From Chiridota heheva (taxonomy: Eukaryota; Echinodermata; Holothuroidea; Apodida; Chiridotidae): a stretch of DNA of 64,000 bases. The notes under the pieces are model-generated. The model was not told where the DNA came from. It saw nothing but the letters and a program-made list of their open reading frames with translations, and ran no database searches. Every line of letters begins with the position of its first letter. The stretch's first letter is position 1. The position numbers and the translations under genes were made by a program. This document shows positions 41,879-54,780 of this stretch, piece by piece. The stretch is taken from the NCBI GenBank assembly GCA_020152595.1, contig JAIGNY010002073.1, forward strand, positions 62,001 to 126,000. The letters are read 5' to 3'.

Positions 41879-43342
41879 CAGTGGCGTAGCCAGAGGGGTG
41901 GGGATCGAGGTGGGCAATCACCCTTCCCTAATATTTAATATCTTAATCCGTCGGTTCAGATTTTAATCCGTCGGTTCAGATTTTAATCCGTCGGTTCAGA
42001 TTGGTGCCGTCGGTTCATACTTTGACATTCCAGGTACTTATTATGTTTTTAGATTTCAAAAAGGCACTTTCTCAGAAAAAGGTTCTTTGGTAATAATATA
42101 TTAAACACTTGTGCGATTTTGTATTTAAATACATGAACTAAGATACAGTGAGAGGGGAGAAAGAGGGGAGAGAAAGAGGGGAGAGAAAGAGGGGAGAGAA
42201 AGAGGGGAGAGAGGGGAGAGAAAGAGGGGAGAGAAAGAGGGGAGAGAAAGAGGGGAGAGAAAGAGGGGAGAGAAAGAGGGGAGAGAAAGAGGGGAGAGAA
42301 AGAGGGGGAGAGAAAGAGGGGGAGAGAAAGAGGGGAGAGAAAGAGGGGAGAGAAAGAGGGGAGAGAAAGAAGAGAAAGAGGGGAGAGAAAGAGGGGGAGA
42401 GAGAAAGAGGGGGAGAGAAAGAGGGGAGAGAAAGAGGGGGGAGAGAAAGAGGGGGAGAGAAAGAGGGGGGGAGAAAGAGGGGGGAGAGAAAGAGGGGGGG
42501 GGGGGGAGAGAAAGAGGGGGAGAGAAAGAGGGAGAGAGAAAGAGGGGGAGAGAGAGGGGGAGGTGGGTGTCGCAGTGCACGTGATAAATAGCAGGCTCAT
42601 TTTAATAGTTTGACAACATTTACACAAGTTTGTAGTAAATTATTGAAAACATCTCTTTCAGACAACCCATATTTTTTCAAAGAGTGACGATAAACCTAAC
42701 CATGTGCAAAGGTAAACAGTAAAACATTATATTTCCTCATGCGTTTTCATGATTTTGAGTTTTGTATACGATGTATTATAGCTCTCTTTGACATGAATTT
42801 TACATGATTATACATCTTCAATATGCGTTGTGACACACGTTTTTGCCCTTGAAATGTCAATTTTGCGATAGCTTCCGGGGGCTTCGCCCTCTGGACTCCT
42901 ACCGGGGCTTCGCCCCTAAACCACACTAGGGGCCCTTAAGCGTGCCCATGACAAGTCGAGCGCTTTTCGCTTTGATTTTGTGTTTTTGTTTTATGTATGG
43001 TGTATGATAGCTCTCTCTGACATGAATTTTGACTTGTATAATACACCTTCTTACTATGCGTTGTGACATACTTTTGTGCCCTTAAAATAGCAATTTTGCG
43101 AGAAAGGAGCCCCCTGAACCCCTACCGGGGCTTTGTTCCTGTGCCCCACCAGGAGCCATTAAGCGGGCCCCTGGATCCCACGCCGACAAGTCGAGCGCAT
43201 TGTGCTGGAAGTGGCACCGAAGGTGTCACTTAAACTACACCAATAAATATCGTGTCGGTTTAATTCAATTCCCCCCCCCCCCACCCCACACCCTACCCCC
43301 TCCCCCACCCCGCCCCATATGAAAATCCTGGCTACGTCACTG
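41879..43342. mobile_element. hAT-like element, 1.46 kb, with perfect 8-bp target duplication
   Basis: Ends are CAGTGGCGTAGCCAGAGGGG and the reverse complement of CAGTGACGTAGCCAGGATTT. Flanked by GTGGTTAA at 41871-41878 and 43343-43350. Removing it rejoins the LINE codons on either side. No transposase. It contains three direct 'atccgtcggttcagattt' units (41945-42005), the 414-bp purine tract and two 'gcttccggggcttcgcccc' blocks (42875-42915, 43120-43140). Confidence 0.93.
42150..42563 (+). repeat. 414-bp uninterrupted polypurine tract
   Basis: Units of 'gagagaaagagggg' (13-16 bp), with no pyrimidine on the + strand. Mirror-symmetric purine runs of this kind can form intramolecular triplex (H-DNA). 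The open frames on both strands here are artefacts. Confidence 0.97.
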
Positions 43343-43625
43343 GTGGTTAACGTTGTCCTAACAGTTCCATCAATATCCCTGTACTGTAACTCATACCATG
43401 CTAGTAGTTTTATATCTAACATATTGCCAGATTCTCTTGGGATTGCTGTCGGCGTCCTTGGCAATATCCATTTCATTAACCTTCCATATTTTCGTAGTCA
43501 GCTTTCTAACTTTGTTTCTTTTGCTGTTAATATTAATTTTCCTACTCACATAATTTTGTGCTGCTTGCTAAAACACCGTAAATCCAACGTACTGCATTTC
43601 TATTGTGCGACTTATTTTCCGACGT
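43343..43625 (-). pseudogene. Second LINE family, 5'-most surviving part
   Basis: - strand frame with RKININSKRNKVRKLTTKIW, then KDADSNPKRIWQYVRYKTTS, the usual linker between endonuclease and RT. It leads into LTTSD at the hAT junction. Nothing of the endonuclease is recognisable upstream, so the LINE is 5'-truncated near 43625. Confidence 0.75.
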
Positions 43626-44911
43626 TTTGGAAATTTCCCGGCGGGAGGGGCAAGGGGAGCGGGAAGGGGGGGGGGGTCCGGTGTGATAGTAAATTTTGTC
43701 CCCCGTAGATTTGGGCCCCCGGCATTTATTTCCTAAGTAATGTCTGGTGAATTTGGTCCTCGCCGGACTGATTTTACTTGGTGATTTACTGATGTGTCTG
43801 TAGTACTGTTGTGTACTGGAGTGATAAGCTAAAATCGAAGTTACTTATATCTATGTACGGAATACAGCGCCGTTGTACTCGTAGAATTTGCTCACGAACA
43901 GAGAATGGCTTCCAGTAAGCTCTTCGGTGAAAAACAAATATAATTTTTTTTTTTCGATCTGGGCAGTACCCATCGGAATATACTATAGAGAGAAGAAAAA
44001 AAAAAAGAAGCGTGCTTTACGCCAAATAGCAGTCAGATTTTCTGTGAAGGGAGAAGAAGGGCTTTTTCTTGCAAAAGGGGGACAATTTGTTGTCTCCAAA
44101 TTTTCTAGTAAAGAAGTGCCGGGGCCCCAATTTCCCAGTGGACCGTTTTTACTATAAGGGGAACCAAATTTACTGGATGGTTACGGCTTAATTGTCTGGT
44201 GGGAATTTCCTAGGACATAAGGGCCAGGGGGCCAAAATTAACTTTTACACCGGCCCCCTTTAGACTACCCACTGGATTGCCATTTTTTCCGAATCATTGT
44301 ATCTTTTGCATGGTGATTTCTTGTATCTTAGCATGAGATTTCTTTTTTTTAAACTTACACGAATAATTTTCCGCTTGTTGTGAGAGGTGGAGAGCCTTGA
44401 GGTGGGGGAGGTGGAATCAGTCTAACGTTAGTTGTAGCTGTTATTGTTAAAAATATTGATAATTATGTACTTACAGTCTGACAGTACAGTAACACCGTAC
44501 TGTCGGCTATATACATCCCATACGCAAAACGACAACAAAAAAGAAAAAACAAATAAATGAACAAGAGGTACTTAATGATAATGATTAACCGAGGCGTTTC
44601 CCTTTCATACAAAAATTAGTTCGGAACGTTGATTTCATTTGCAATATTTTAATTTTGCTACAAGAGTATGTTCTTTTAATGATAATATTTCTTACAAAAC
44701 CCTCCATTAACATGGAACGTTAACTTTTAGGCAATTTATATTATTTTGAGGTATGGGATATACCTCTATCAATGCAATGCATATGCAGCATGTATATTTA
44801 AGTCATACTGCAGATCTGTCATATCCACACCGATTGACCGAGGAACTGAAAATGTCTGCATCAGTATCTTAAGAATTGTTCAAGATTTAACTTTTAATTG
44901 TTTATTTAAAA
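43626..44911. other. Upstream region and likely 5' UTR/promoter of PHF12
   Basis: No gene seen. A G-rich block at 43640-43680 and a mixed-composition segment up to 44250 look like element debris. From 44440 to 44911 the DNA is AT-rich and would hold the PHF12 promoter and 5' UTR. I see no convincing TATA or initiator and cannot place the transcription start. Confidence 0.4.
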
Positions 44912-44965
44912 ATGACAACAACAACGGTTCAGTATGACCTAGATACTTCGGGTGGTTTGATGTCA
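44912..44965 (+). CDS. PHF12: PHF12 exon 1 (start codon)
   Basis: ATG at 44912 preceded by AAA. 18 codons, MTTTTVQYDLDTSGGLMS, then the donor gtaagt. YDLDTSGGLM is the conserved opening of PHF12, and the human protein has the same motif close to its start. The exon ends in phase 0 and the next exon opens with QIQAL, as in the family. PHF12 (Pf1) bridges Sin3 to HDAC/MRG15 corepressor complexes in the nucleus. Confidence 0.9.
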
Positions 44966-45217
44966 GTAAGTAATTATTTTGAAGTTTGATGGAAAACTTA
45001 ACTGATTTTGTGTGTCTGAGTTCTGGTTACATTTGGCATTACTGTACTATGTTAGTGTGTGTAGGCTAGCCTAAGTTGCGACAGTGACGATGTTCAATTT
45101 TGTTTTCGGGAAGCAACAATCTCCTTCAGGTTTTTGAGTTATTTTCGTGTCATAATGCAAGAACGTAAAATTTAGTAGTGTATAATATCATGTTATTGTT
45201 ATCTCTGTATTTTGTAG

Positions 45218-45399
45218 CAAATTCAAGCTCTGATAGCTCCACCACAGACAGATGAACCACCACGAAAATCTCGAAGAATAGAGCGGGAACCTCGTAGAAC
45301 TGGGCGAGCCACGAACCATGACTCGTGTGATAGTTGTCGGGAGGGTGGAGATTTGATTTGCTGTGATCGTTGTCCAGCTTCATTTCATTTACAGTGTTG
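45218..45399 (+). CDS. PHF12: PHF12 exon 2 (basic linker and first two-thirds of PHD finger 1)
   Basis: Acceptor tttgtag before 45218, donor gtaagt after 45399; 182 bp ending with two bases of a Cys codon. The protein runs [13 protein letters not shown], a basic stretch ([20 protein letters not shown]), then the PHD finger start. Zinc ligands, in residues of the predicted protein, are C55, C58, C67, C70, H75 and C78, with [18 protein letters not shown] between. This spacing and the GGDL(I/L)CCD-x-CP sequence are characteristic of PHF12 PHD1, which binds the H3 tail and Sin3-complex partners. Intron 1 is only 252 bp. Confidence 0.95.
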
Positions 45400-45876
45400 G
45401 TAAGTAGACCTATGGCCTAATCTGAAAATGTCTTGAATCAAATTGAGTGAGCAAGTCTGTCATGTATGATGTAGGCCTAATTAGGCCTACATTGAATTTA
45501 GGCCTAACCTAAAAACTTGAAAAAGGCTCTAACTTGTTACAGGCTAGCCTACAGGCTCAGTATGCTAAGGCCTATTCAGTATTCAGGCTAATTGAACTGT
45601 TCAACTTCAATACTTGGCTGCTTACTAATGTTAAGACTGTTCTTCCAAGTTCCAGAATTCAATCAAAGCCAACAGAACAGTAAAGGCCAAGGCTACTAAT
45701 TGTAATTTGTGGTTTAACTATGAATAGGCCTACCCCACCACATTTTAAGTACATGTATCACGACATCTCCAGAAACACTGTCTCCGTGGTTTACCTACGT
45801 AAACTTCCTGAATAATTTAATCCCCCGATTCTTTGTCACTGTTGTGTGTAATGTTGCAATGCACTTCATTACCTCC

Positions 45877-46264
45877 ACTTAAAATTACACCCCACAGCAA
45901 TGGTGTCTCCAAGATGAAAACATGCAAACCCATCATACATACACCCTTAGGCCTACTCTCATGTCTCAAGGAAATCTAGTCACGGTGATGGCGTCTCCCA
46001 AATTGAAAGATAAACCCCCACCATACCTTATTTTAAGGAAAAATAATCAATATTATAAGTTGCATATTAATTAATTCATGTTTTCTTGAATCACTACAGA
46101 CCAAATGCAAGAAACCACTTAAAATTACACCTCATGGCAACAGCGTCTCCAAGATAAAAATATTCACCCCCTATCAAACATACACCCCCTCATATCTCAA
46201 GGAAAATGAGTCACGGTGACGGCGTCTCCTAAATTAAAAGATAAACCCCAACCATACATACCTT
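45877..46264. repeat. Tandem pair, period 240 bp
   Basis: Copies start at 45877 and 46117. Both contain 'acttaaaattacacc', 'gtgtctccaagat'/'gcgtctccaagat', and 'agtcacggtga.ggcgtctcc', in order. Confidence 0.85.
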
Positions 46265-49023
46265 ATATACTCCTATTTCTAACTTGTATTTTACTCTATG
46301 CATAAACCCTCATCAAACAGAGAGTCGATGGCATCTTCAAAAAAGGTATACTTGCTGAGTGGTGGGGTAGTCTATAGTTACTCCCAATTTGTTAGCCTTT
46401 GCCTGTGTCGTACTTATAGCTTTCATTTTCATAACCATTTATTTCCAAATTATGCAAAATTATAGGCCTAATAACAAAAGTCGAAACAGTGCAGAGTCAC
46501 AATACAAAACTTCAAAAGCACATTTTGTCTATGGCTTAACGTTTAATTATTTTCACAACTCAATTACATGTATATTATCTTCGGGGCATTTTTGTTGTGT
46601 AGTTTATTAGGTTGTTGCAGATACCGTTTTGTCAAGTAACATTAGCAACCCAAAACAATTAAGACCTAGGCTACATTTGATAACTTTTAAATGAAGAATT
46701 TTTTGGGTGCAAATTTAATCAAGCAAAAGACATGTAATTTGAAACAAGCTTTCACCTAAAAAATGGTGTGGGAGCAACCTCAGTTGGAAGCAAATTTAGG
46801 CCTACATGCAAATGATATGGGACTTGAATAACCTCTGACAGGCTGTAAATCAGTAAATGACAACAATCGGTGAGCGTCAACCAGCAAGAAAGAAAAAGAT
46901 CAGTAATTTCGTAAAAAGGCCTGGAACGAATATATATTACGAATAGGCCTAGAATTGCATACATTAATTCAGAAACAACATAAAGTTATGGCCAAAGTTG
47001 GCTAAGTTATAGATAGTACAATAAAAAGTATCATTAGAAAAAGATTGAGAACAAAATTAGAAAAAAATATTTTATAACTCTTCCCCAGCAAAGCCTAAAT
47101 TATATCGCAACCTGAACAACACTAGAAGAAAATCTCTTGTAAACTGAACATACAGTAACACTTTAACAACATCATGAATGATGGACAGAATGACTGATGG
47201 ACAGAATGACTGATGGACAGAATGACTAGAATGAAGACATATTAAAATAGATCAAATTTGCATTTCTTATACAACTAAATTATTCCTTCCTAAATGATTT
47301 TTTTAATTCTCTTTCAGTTTTGCAATGCTTTAAATTGCGGTGAAAGCTTGCAAATTACAGCCCTTGACAATATATTGTGTTGCCTTGGCATGATCCATTT
47401 TAAAGCATTTAATTAATAATTGAATATTATGCTTTTCTGCCACAAACTATTTAATGCATGTAATTTTTGGACTATCCTAATTATGTATAAAATCATTCAT
47501 GGCTGCAATCTGCAGAGATTTCAGTTTGTTTGTTTTCAAGTATTTAATCTGCATTGGCTTAGTGTAAAAAATCATATCATCTGAACATTAGGCTTAACCT
47601 CTTGGCAAGTTAAATAATGTATTCTACATCTTTGTACAGTTTCTGAAAGACTGCAGAGTTTGAAAGAAAAAAAGGGTCTGTGACACTAGCTCTGTTTTCC
47701 TAATTAATATAAACTTTCTTTTGGCTTTACTATACACTAATAGGCTATAAAATCTAGGCTTCCCTGATGGTTACATTTGAACCTTTCTTGGTTTTTTTTA
47801 AGTAATTGACATCCGAATTTTAACTTAGCCCGCCAGAGATTAAAAATTTGCCTAAATTCTTCTTTCGGACTACTGTAAGTTGCGCAGAAGATCTTTTGCA
47901 GACTTAATTGTATTATTTTATTAATGTTTGTGCAAAATGGGGAAAAAATTAATATTATCTGCTGTACTGTGTTGTACTGCCAACCTAGGATTTTTCCACT
48001 GCTATTCAGTTTATGAAAATTAGCCCTGGGCCAAATTAAACAATTTGATTTTGCCCTATCAAACATTTACAGTAGCACTTGAAACTAGCTAAAAGAGCCA
48101 TTCATTTTTTACATTTAGAGGAACAAAACACTAATCAGACATTAAGTATAATCCTCCAACATTTGTGATTCCTCCTTGCCAGTGGAAATCAATAACAGTG
48201 AAATCAATAACAGTGGAAGTCAATAACAGTTACCATTCAAACCACCCACACAGTGTTGACAAAAAATCCAATTAAAGACTAAATTATCAGTTCAATCCTT
48301 CTAAATTTGGATGTAGAATTTCCCAACAATCACTGATGACTAAAAATATTTGTTACCTTGTTTGCTGAATTTAGTCCTTCTTGTTTTACACCATGAATGT
48401 GCAGTAATACAGTACGCATTGTTACATTAGACTTAGGATAAGGCTTCAACCTAGACATGGCCAAAGCCATTTTTACAAATTGTAAATACAAACTGTGAAA
48501 CTGATCCTGGAATACATGGATAAAAAAGCTTGAATTATTATGCTCACTGAATAACGGTGAGTCAAATAAATGGTACAATAAATGTTCCAGAAATAAGCCA
48601 AAATGTTTCAGTGAAATGAAATGTATTTTTTTTTTTTTTGGTGGCGCAGTTTTGAAATATATATGACTAGGCATTCAGCCCAGCCATGCAGTATGTGTGC
48701 TTATATGTGTTAGAAATTCCAGGAAAGCAGTTCAAAACATGTCAAATTTACTAAGCTGGTAGAGTATCGCTACTTCACTTTACTAGCGCAATTAACATTC
48801 AGTACATTTCTGAGACTGATAGATAATACAAATACAAGTTCGTTTATGTACATTACAGAATGTAACTCATATCTTAGTCCAAAGAAAAGGTTTAGGAAAT
48901 TCTACAGAAAGTCACAAAAAGTCCCTAATACATAGTACAACACATGTATGATATTTAAGAAAAGAAGGAAAATTAAGAGAAAGAAGCTAAATGTTAACTT
49001 GGAGCCTATGATGGTAAAATGGT

Positions 49024-49127
49024 ACCCCTGTCCCCCTTACCCTGACTCACCCACTTATCCATCCCCCCAAAAAGAACCCCTGTCCCCCTTACCCTGACTC
49101 ACCCACTTATCCATCCCCCCAAAAAGA
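49024..49127. repeat. Exact 52-bp tandem duplication
   Basis: The two copies (49024-49075 and 49076-49127) are identical. C-rich ('cccctgtcccccttaccctg' and on). Confidence 0.95.
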
Positions 49128-52100
49128 ACCCTTCACATCTGGTTTCATATGTTTCTGTCCTTCTGTTTAGAAAATTAAATGTTGCTTAATTATTAGGTGT
49201 TTGCTGTTATACTTTTTTGAAGCAAAACCTTTCCCTTATCACAAGCAGATGCAAATTGTCCTGAATCAACTACATATCCTTACCCCAGCCAGACTGCAGT
49301 GTTTGCAAAATACAAGCAGAAGTTAATATTTGTATCTGTATTTTTTGTAAGTGTCTGCCTTTTTAAGGGGATCTGGGACACTGCCCATCAATAAACATAT
49401 TATTGGCTAGTCCATAATCACTTATTTAGAAGGCTCCAAAAGCAAGGTTTTGTTAATTGCAATGTTTGGTCTAAAATGAGTCAGAAACCTGAATATATAA
49501 ATCTCAAAATTTTGTTAAGGTCTTCTGCATGAGATTTTGAAAGTACTTGCATTGACCAATGATGCCATCCATTTGTGTATCTAATATTGATATGGTGTTA
49601 GGTATAAAGGGAGAAATAATTTATGAAGGAAAATAGGGATATGACCATTTACCGATTATTGTGTACACGATCGAAAACATTGTTTACTGTTTACAAAATT
49701 AATGCATCATTTACATAGAAAAATCACCCAGAAAGTTCCCTTATCAGTTTCCCAACAATACTTTTGAGTTTGCATTCAAAATCAATGATCTTACAATTCA
49801 AACTTAACAAACGATCAACAAATGATTAAATCCTTTTTAATGCAGGAGTTAATTCGCACTAATCTTTCACTTTGATTCACTAAATTTTAAGCTACTTGGG
49901 GTATAGGCTTAGGCCCGATTAACAATACTACACTATTGTTAGACAAAAAAGCATTGATCGTTATTTTCACCACAAGTAATTGCAAAGATTACCTGATGAG
50001 TCGAATAAATTGCGCAAAAAAAAAAGATTGCAAAATAAATTAAGTATTTTTATTCCCCCATTTTTTGGAAATGCATGCAACATTTATTTAACTTATTTTA
50101 CATGTAAATGACATCAACTTTACTTTCTGTTAATAATCTTTATTTTTATTTGAGTACTTCATAGTTTGATTACATTATTCACTTGTTGCATTTACTTATG
50201 ATATTCATATTTTGTGAAATGCAAATAAAAAGCTTTTTTAAGGAAAGTACATAAAGAGTAGTTTCTGAGATAAAATTACTGTACGTAGGCTAAGTGTGTA
50301 GGGGCAGCGTTTCTCAATATTGCAGGTTGCTATTCTCTCTCTTTTTCCTTTTCTTTTTTTGCATTATATTCTAAAATAACTTTTCATTGTGTTGCAATTG
50401 CTTGTATAAGAGACCTGCGTTTTCAGTCAGATCAGTGCACTTATAGTATGAATACTGCAGTTATTATTTTTCCGCCGAAGTCTAGGCCCTACTGAAGTCA
50501 TTTTGGTGTGTGTATTATTTGAAATTATGAGTATGCAATGAGACCAGCATTGTATTGCCATGGACATGCACAGTACAGAAAGTTACTGTTCTACCAGTAG
50601 GATATTCATGTGCACCAACTGAAGTGTTGTATTTATTCAATCTTCACTGGAGGCCATTCTTAAAACATTCCTGTTTAAACTAATAGTATGATTTAAAGAC
50701 CAGTTTTCATCTCCAACGTGGAGGTAAATATATTTCAGTTTGTGTGTTTTGATTTGTCAAAACAATGGTACAATGGATATGCCGGTCAGAATCGTTTTGG
50801 AATAAGATGTACACCACTACATTTTAATCATGATAGATGGCCTTTAACTATTAAGAGGCTGGCACAATCTAAAGGGAAAATATATTACAATAGGGTCATG
50901 TTTTAATATTGTACTGTAAATCTATTTATGAGCTCGCAGAAAGACAAATTATATTGCTGAAAGTGGAAAAGGCTTTCAAAACACAATTTGTAAGGATAAG
51001 TTAGCTATACAAGAATATTTTAAGACCATGCGAGTGTTAAAGAAATGTGAGGAGACAAAAAACAAAAATTAATTCAGGAATTCATGGCAGTATTCAGCAT
51101 GGTATACTTGTACTGTATGTGTGAATGTGAAGCTTTCATAGTGAAATATAGTGTGTAGTTCCATAATTTATCTAGATGTTAGTACAAAATAATTTGTCTG
51201 AAATCTTTAAGTGTACAAATGGCATTATATCTGAGAGAATCATTATCTCCCATGAAGCAGTGAGAAACAGGAAAGTTTCTCTGTGATAATATGTCAACTA
51301 CTTCAGTGTTAAATTCCTCAATACCAATGCAGATACTTTTTTATCTCCATGTCAAGAAATAGAGGAAGCTCTTGTGCATATTGTATTCTATTCCCTAGGG
51401 TTCTATAAATGAAACCAGGCAGCTCTCTGATGAAATTTTTTGATAAATAGCCAACAAGAAAATGTTAATTCACATACCTGAAGATGATGTTGCCCATTAT
51501 ATCTGTTTTGATACTACATTGTTATTTTTTGTCCTGATGATATCTGTGCTCAGTTATGGGCATTATTATTTAAAAAAAAAGTCTTACAAGGGACTTAAAA
51601 TGTAATAGGTATTTTTATGTGTAGCAATTGTTTTGTATTTTTTGTTAAACTGTAAGAGAGATGGGTTTTATTTATCAATAGAGTAAACCTCACAAGAAAT
51701 ATGTGATTCATTACCAAAGTCAAGCTCAGATATATGCAACACATCAGTCTAGTGGTTTTACATCACATGACTCATGCATGAATAATACATTGTTCAGGAT
51801 GTACACTTGAAACTCTTTGTAAAGATTATTTTTGAAAAGGGGGTGTTTTAAATTGATTGGAGATTTGTCAATATGTTTATATATCTACCATCTATTCAGT
51901 TTAAAGAAATACAAGAAGTAAAATGTTTCCCACAAAAACTCCCTGTATACATGTTATGAACTGTATTTTAATTCATAAAGAATATATTACATGAAATCAA
52001 AACTGATAAAAAATAGGTTAATTATTTTCCTGTGAGACCATTTGTGTGATAATTTGATAAATTTGCCAACATTCTGTTCAATAAAAGCATGTTTTGATAC

Positions 52101-53569
52101 TCAGATAAACATACAAAAATGTTTGGTAAGTGCATAAATCACTAATGCATTTCCTGCCCGTAAATTTTGCCTCTGTGACTTTTTGTTGTTATTGTCATGT
52201 TAAAATAGTCCTGAAAAATTTGTTTTACAGTGTAGTCCTTGCAAGTGATTTTGCTCAAATTGTGGGCGATAAACTGTGATAAGTGAAGATGAAGTTTTGA
52301 TCATGCTTAAACACCCAAGAAACCTGCGAGAGTTACTCCATAGTGATATACATGATATACAGATTTTGAATTAATCCTAAAACTTCCCACGTTTCTGAAT
52401 AAAGGTTTTAAAAATCTTCCCATGAAAAACAGTGTCAGAAATAATTAATGTAGTAAAAACGTATGCTTACACAATACCACACATGTTCCCTCTAGCTTGT
52501 GCAAATCATTGCACATTTACGTGGGGTATGTTCTAAGAGCAATGAAGCTGAAACGTGGTGAAACCTTAACTTACCATGTATAAATGATCTTTACTCAAGA
52601 ATTTTTTTGAAATAAAATAAAATCTATTGTTTCCAGTAACTGAACAATATGTGGATGGGTAGACAGATGGTAAAGATTCATTCTATATCCTCATTTACCA
52701 AATTCATTGGCGAAAGGATAATAAAACTTGATTCAAAACAAATTTAAGAAGTGTACAGTATATGAATATGAATAATATTTCAGATTGAAGAACATCAACC
52801 ATGTATGAATATACTGTACAGTACATCTGCTACAAGCCCTCCCTAATGCAACAATGCAGCTCATGGTTCAGATTATTCAATTTATTAATTTTTTTATGAA
52901 AAAATATTTCCTCCCGTGAATTCCTGTTCCTGTGTAGCTTTTTCCAGATCTGGTGATTTACTACTTTGAACTGTAGAAGCAAATACATATTTGTGTACAA
53001 CCAAAATTATAGCTTATCCTGAATTAAACTTTTGAAAACATCATTTTGTTTGAATGCTTTAAAACTGGTTGAGCAACATTGTTTGCTTGGTGGCTACTTT
53101 TGTAATGGCCTTCCATCCTCTGTCCAGCAGCAGTTCTTGATATCCATACCCCTCTGTCCAGCATGCATTTCTTGATATCTTAGCCATTTCCTTGATTGCC
53201 CTCTAGGCTCTAGATCACTTTCCATGTTTACAGTAGGTGCCACATAAAAACATTGGAGGCTTTAGATTTTCTCTCCTGACCCAAATGTCCTGCCATGTTT
53301 AGTCTTGTTATCCTCAGCCTCTTAGATATTGGACAATAATAATGACTAGCAAAAACTAACAATAAGAAGTTCAGATGTTGTGCAGTAACCCCACCTGCAA
53401 AATATATCACTTTGCATCACTTTCAGCTGGATATAGTGTGTCTTGTTTTGTTCAGCTGCCTGTCAGATTGGATGCACAGCAGATACAGTAATTACATTAC
53501 TTTGAATAATCACATGTACACTACTGTAGCCGCTTCAAGTCTTGAAGGGCTTAAATGACACTTTGTTTA

Positions 53570-54780
53570 GTTTAGTTGTGTTTGTATAATTACCTCAGCC
53601 AACAAAGTTGGACAGAGGTTATGTTTTTGCCTGTGTTTGTTTGTTTGTTTGTTTTTGTTTGTTTGTTTGTTTGTTTGTATGTAATCAAGATATATCAAGA
53701 ACTGATGATTGGGTTTGGATTAAATTTGGTGTGGTTGGTTTTGTTACTGCTTAAGAAAGAAGTGATTTAAATTTGAGACATTCAAACAGAGGAAGGGTGC
53801 AAATGGAGGGTGGGGACATGTTTTGCCTCTGTTTGTTTGTCTTGTCATCAAGATATCTCCAGAACTGATGATTAAATTTGGATTAAATTTGGAGTGTGGT
53901 TTTGTTACTGCTTAAGGAAGAAGTGATACAAATTTGAGACATAGGAACAGGAGAAGGGTGCAAATGAAGGGGTAGGGACATTTTAAGGTGAGCTTGTCTG
54001 TCATCAAAATATCTCCAGAACTGATGATTGGATTTGGATTGAATATGGTGTGTGGTTTTGTTACTTCTTAAGGAAGAAGTGATTCAAATTTGAGACTTTG
54101 AAACAGGGGAAGGGTGCAAATGGGGGTGGGGGGGACATGTTTTGTCTCTGTTTGTTTGTCATCAAGATATCTCCAAAACTGATGATTGCATTTGAATTAA
54201 ATATCATGTGTGGTTTTGTTACTGCTTAATGAAGAAGTGAATAACATTTAGAGACATTGGAACAGGGGAAGGGTGCAAGTGGAGGGGTGGGACATGTTTT
54301 TGCCTATGTTTGTTTGTCTTGTCATCAAGATATCTCCAAAACTGATGATTGAATTTGGATTAAATTTGGAGTGTGGTTTTGTTACTGCTTAAGGAAGAAG
54401 TGATTCAAATTTGAGACATTCAAACAGGGAAAGAGTGCAAATGGGGTGGGATGAAAATGGGGTGGGGACATGTTTTTGCCTCTGTTTGTTTGTCATCAAT
54501 ATATCTCCAGATCTGATGATTGCATTTGGATTAAATATCATGTGTGGTTTTGTTACTGCTTAAGGAAGACTTGATTTAAATTTGAGACATTGGAACAGGA
54601 GAAGGGTGCAAATGGAGGGGTGGGGACATTTATGGTATCTCCAGAACTGATGATTGGATTTGGATTAAATTTGGTGTGTGGTTTTCTTACGGTTTCATGA
54701 AGAAGTGGTTAAAATTTGTGACAACATTGGAACAGGGGAAGGGCAGAAATTGAGCGGTGGGACGTTTTAGGATGAGATCT
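53570..54780. repeat. Seven-unit array, period about 155-170 bp, with a (GTTT)n head
   Basis: It begins with 'gccaacaaagttggacagag' and a (TTTG)n tract (53636-53680). Then come seven units starting 'atcaagatatctccagaac' at about 53685, 53848, 54003, 54161, 54324, 54496 and 54632. Each holds 'tgatgattggatttggatta', 'ttttgttactgcttaaggaa' and 'gaacaggggaagggtgcaaa'. The start matches a dispersed repeat common in marine invertebrates, here expanded in tandem. Confidence 0.9.

Noticed and set aside
42148..42591. Arg/Glu-rich 'GERKRGE' protein
   Set aside because: Same polypurine tract read on the + strand.
42049..42627. Ser/Pro/Leu-rich and Glu/Arg/Gly-rich frames
   Set aside because: Translations of the polypurine tract.
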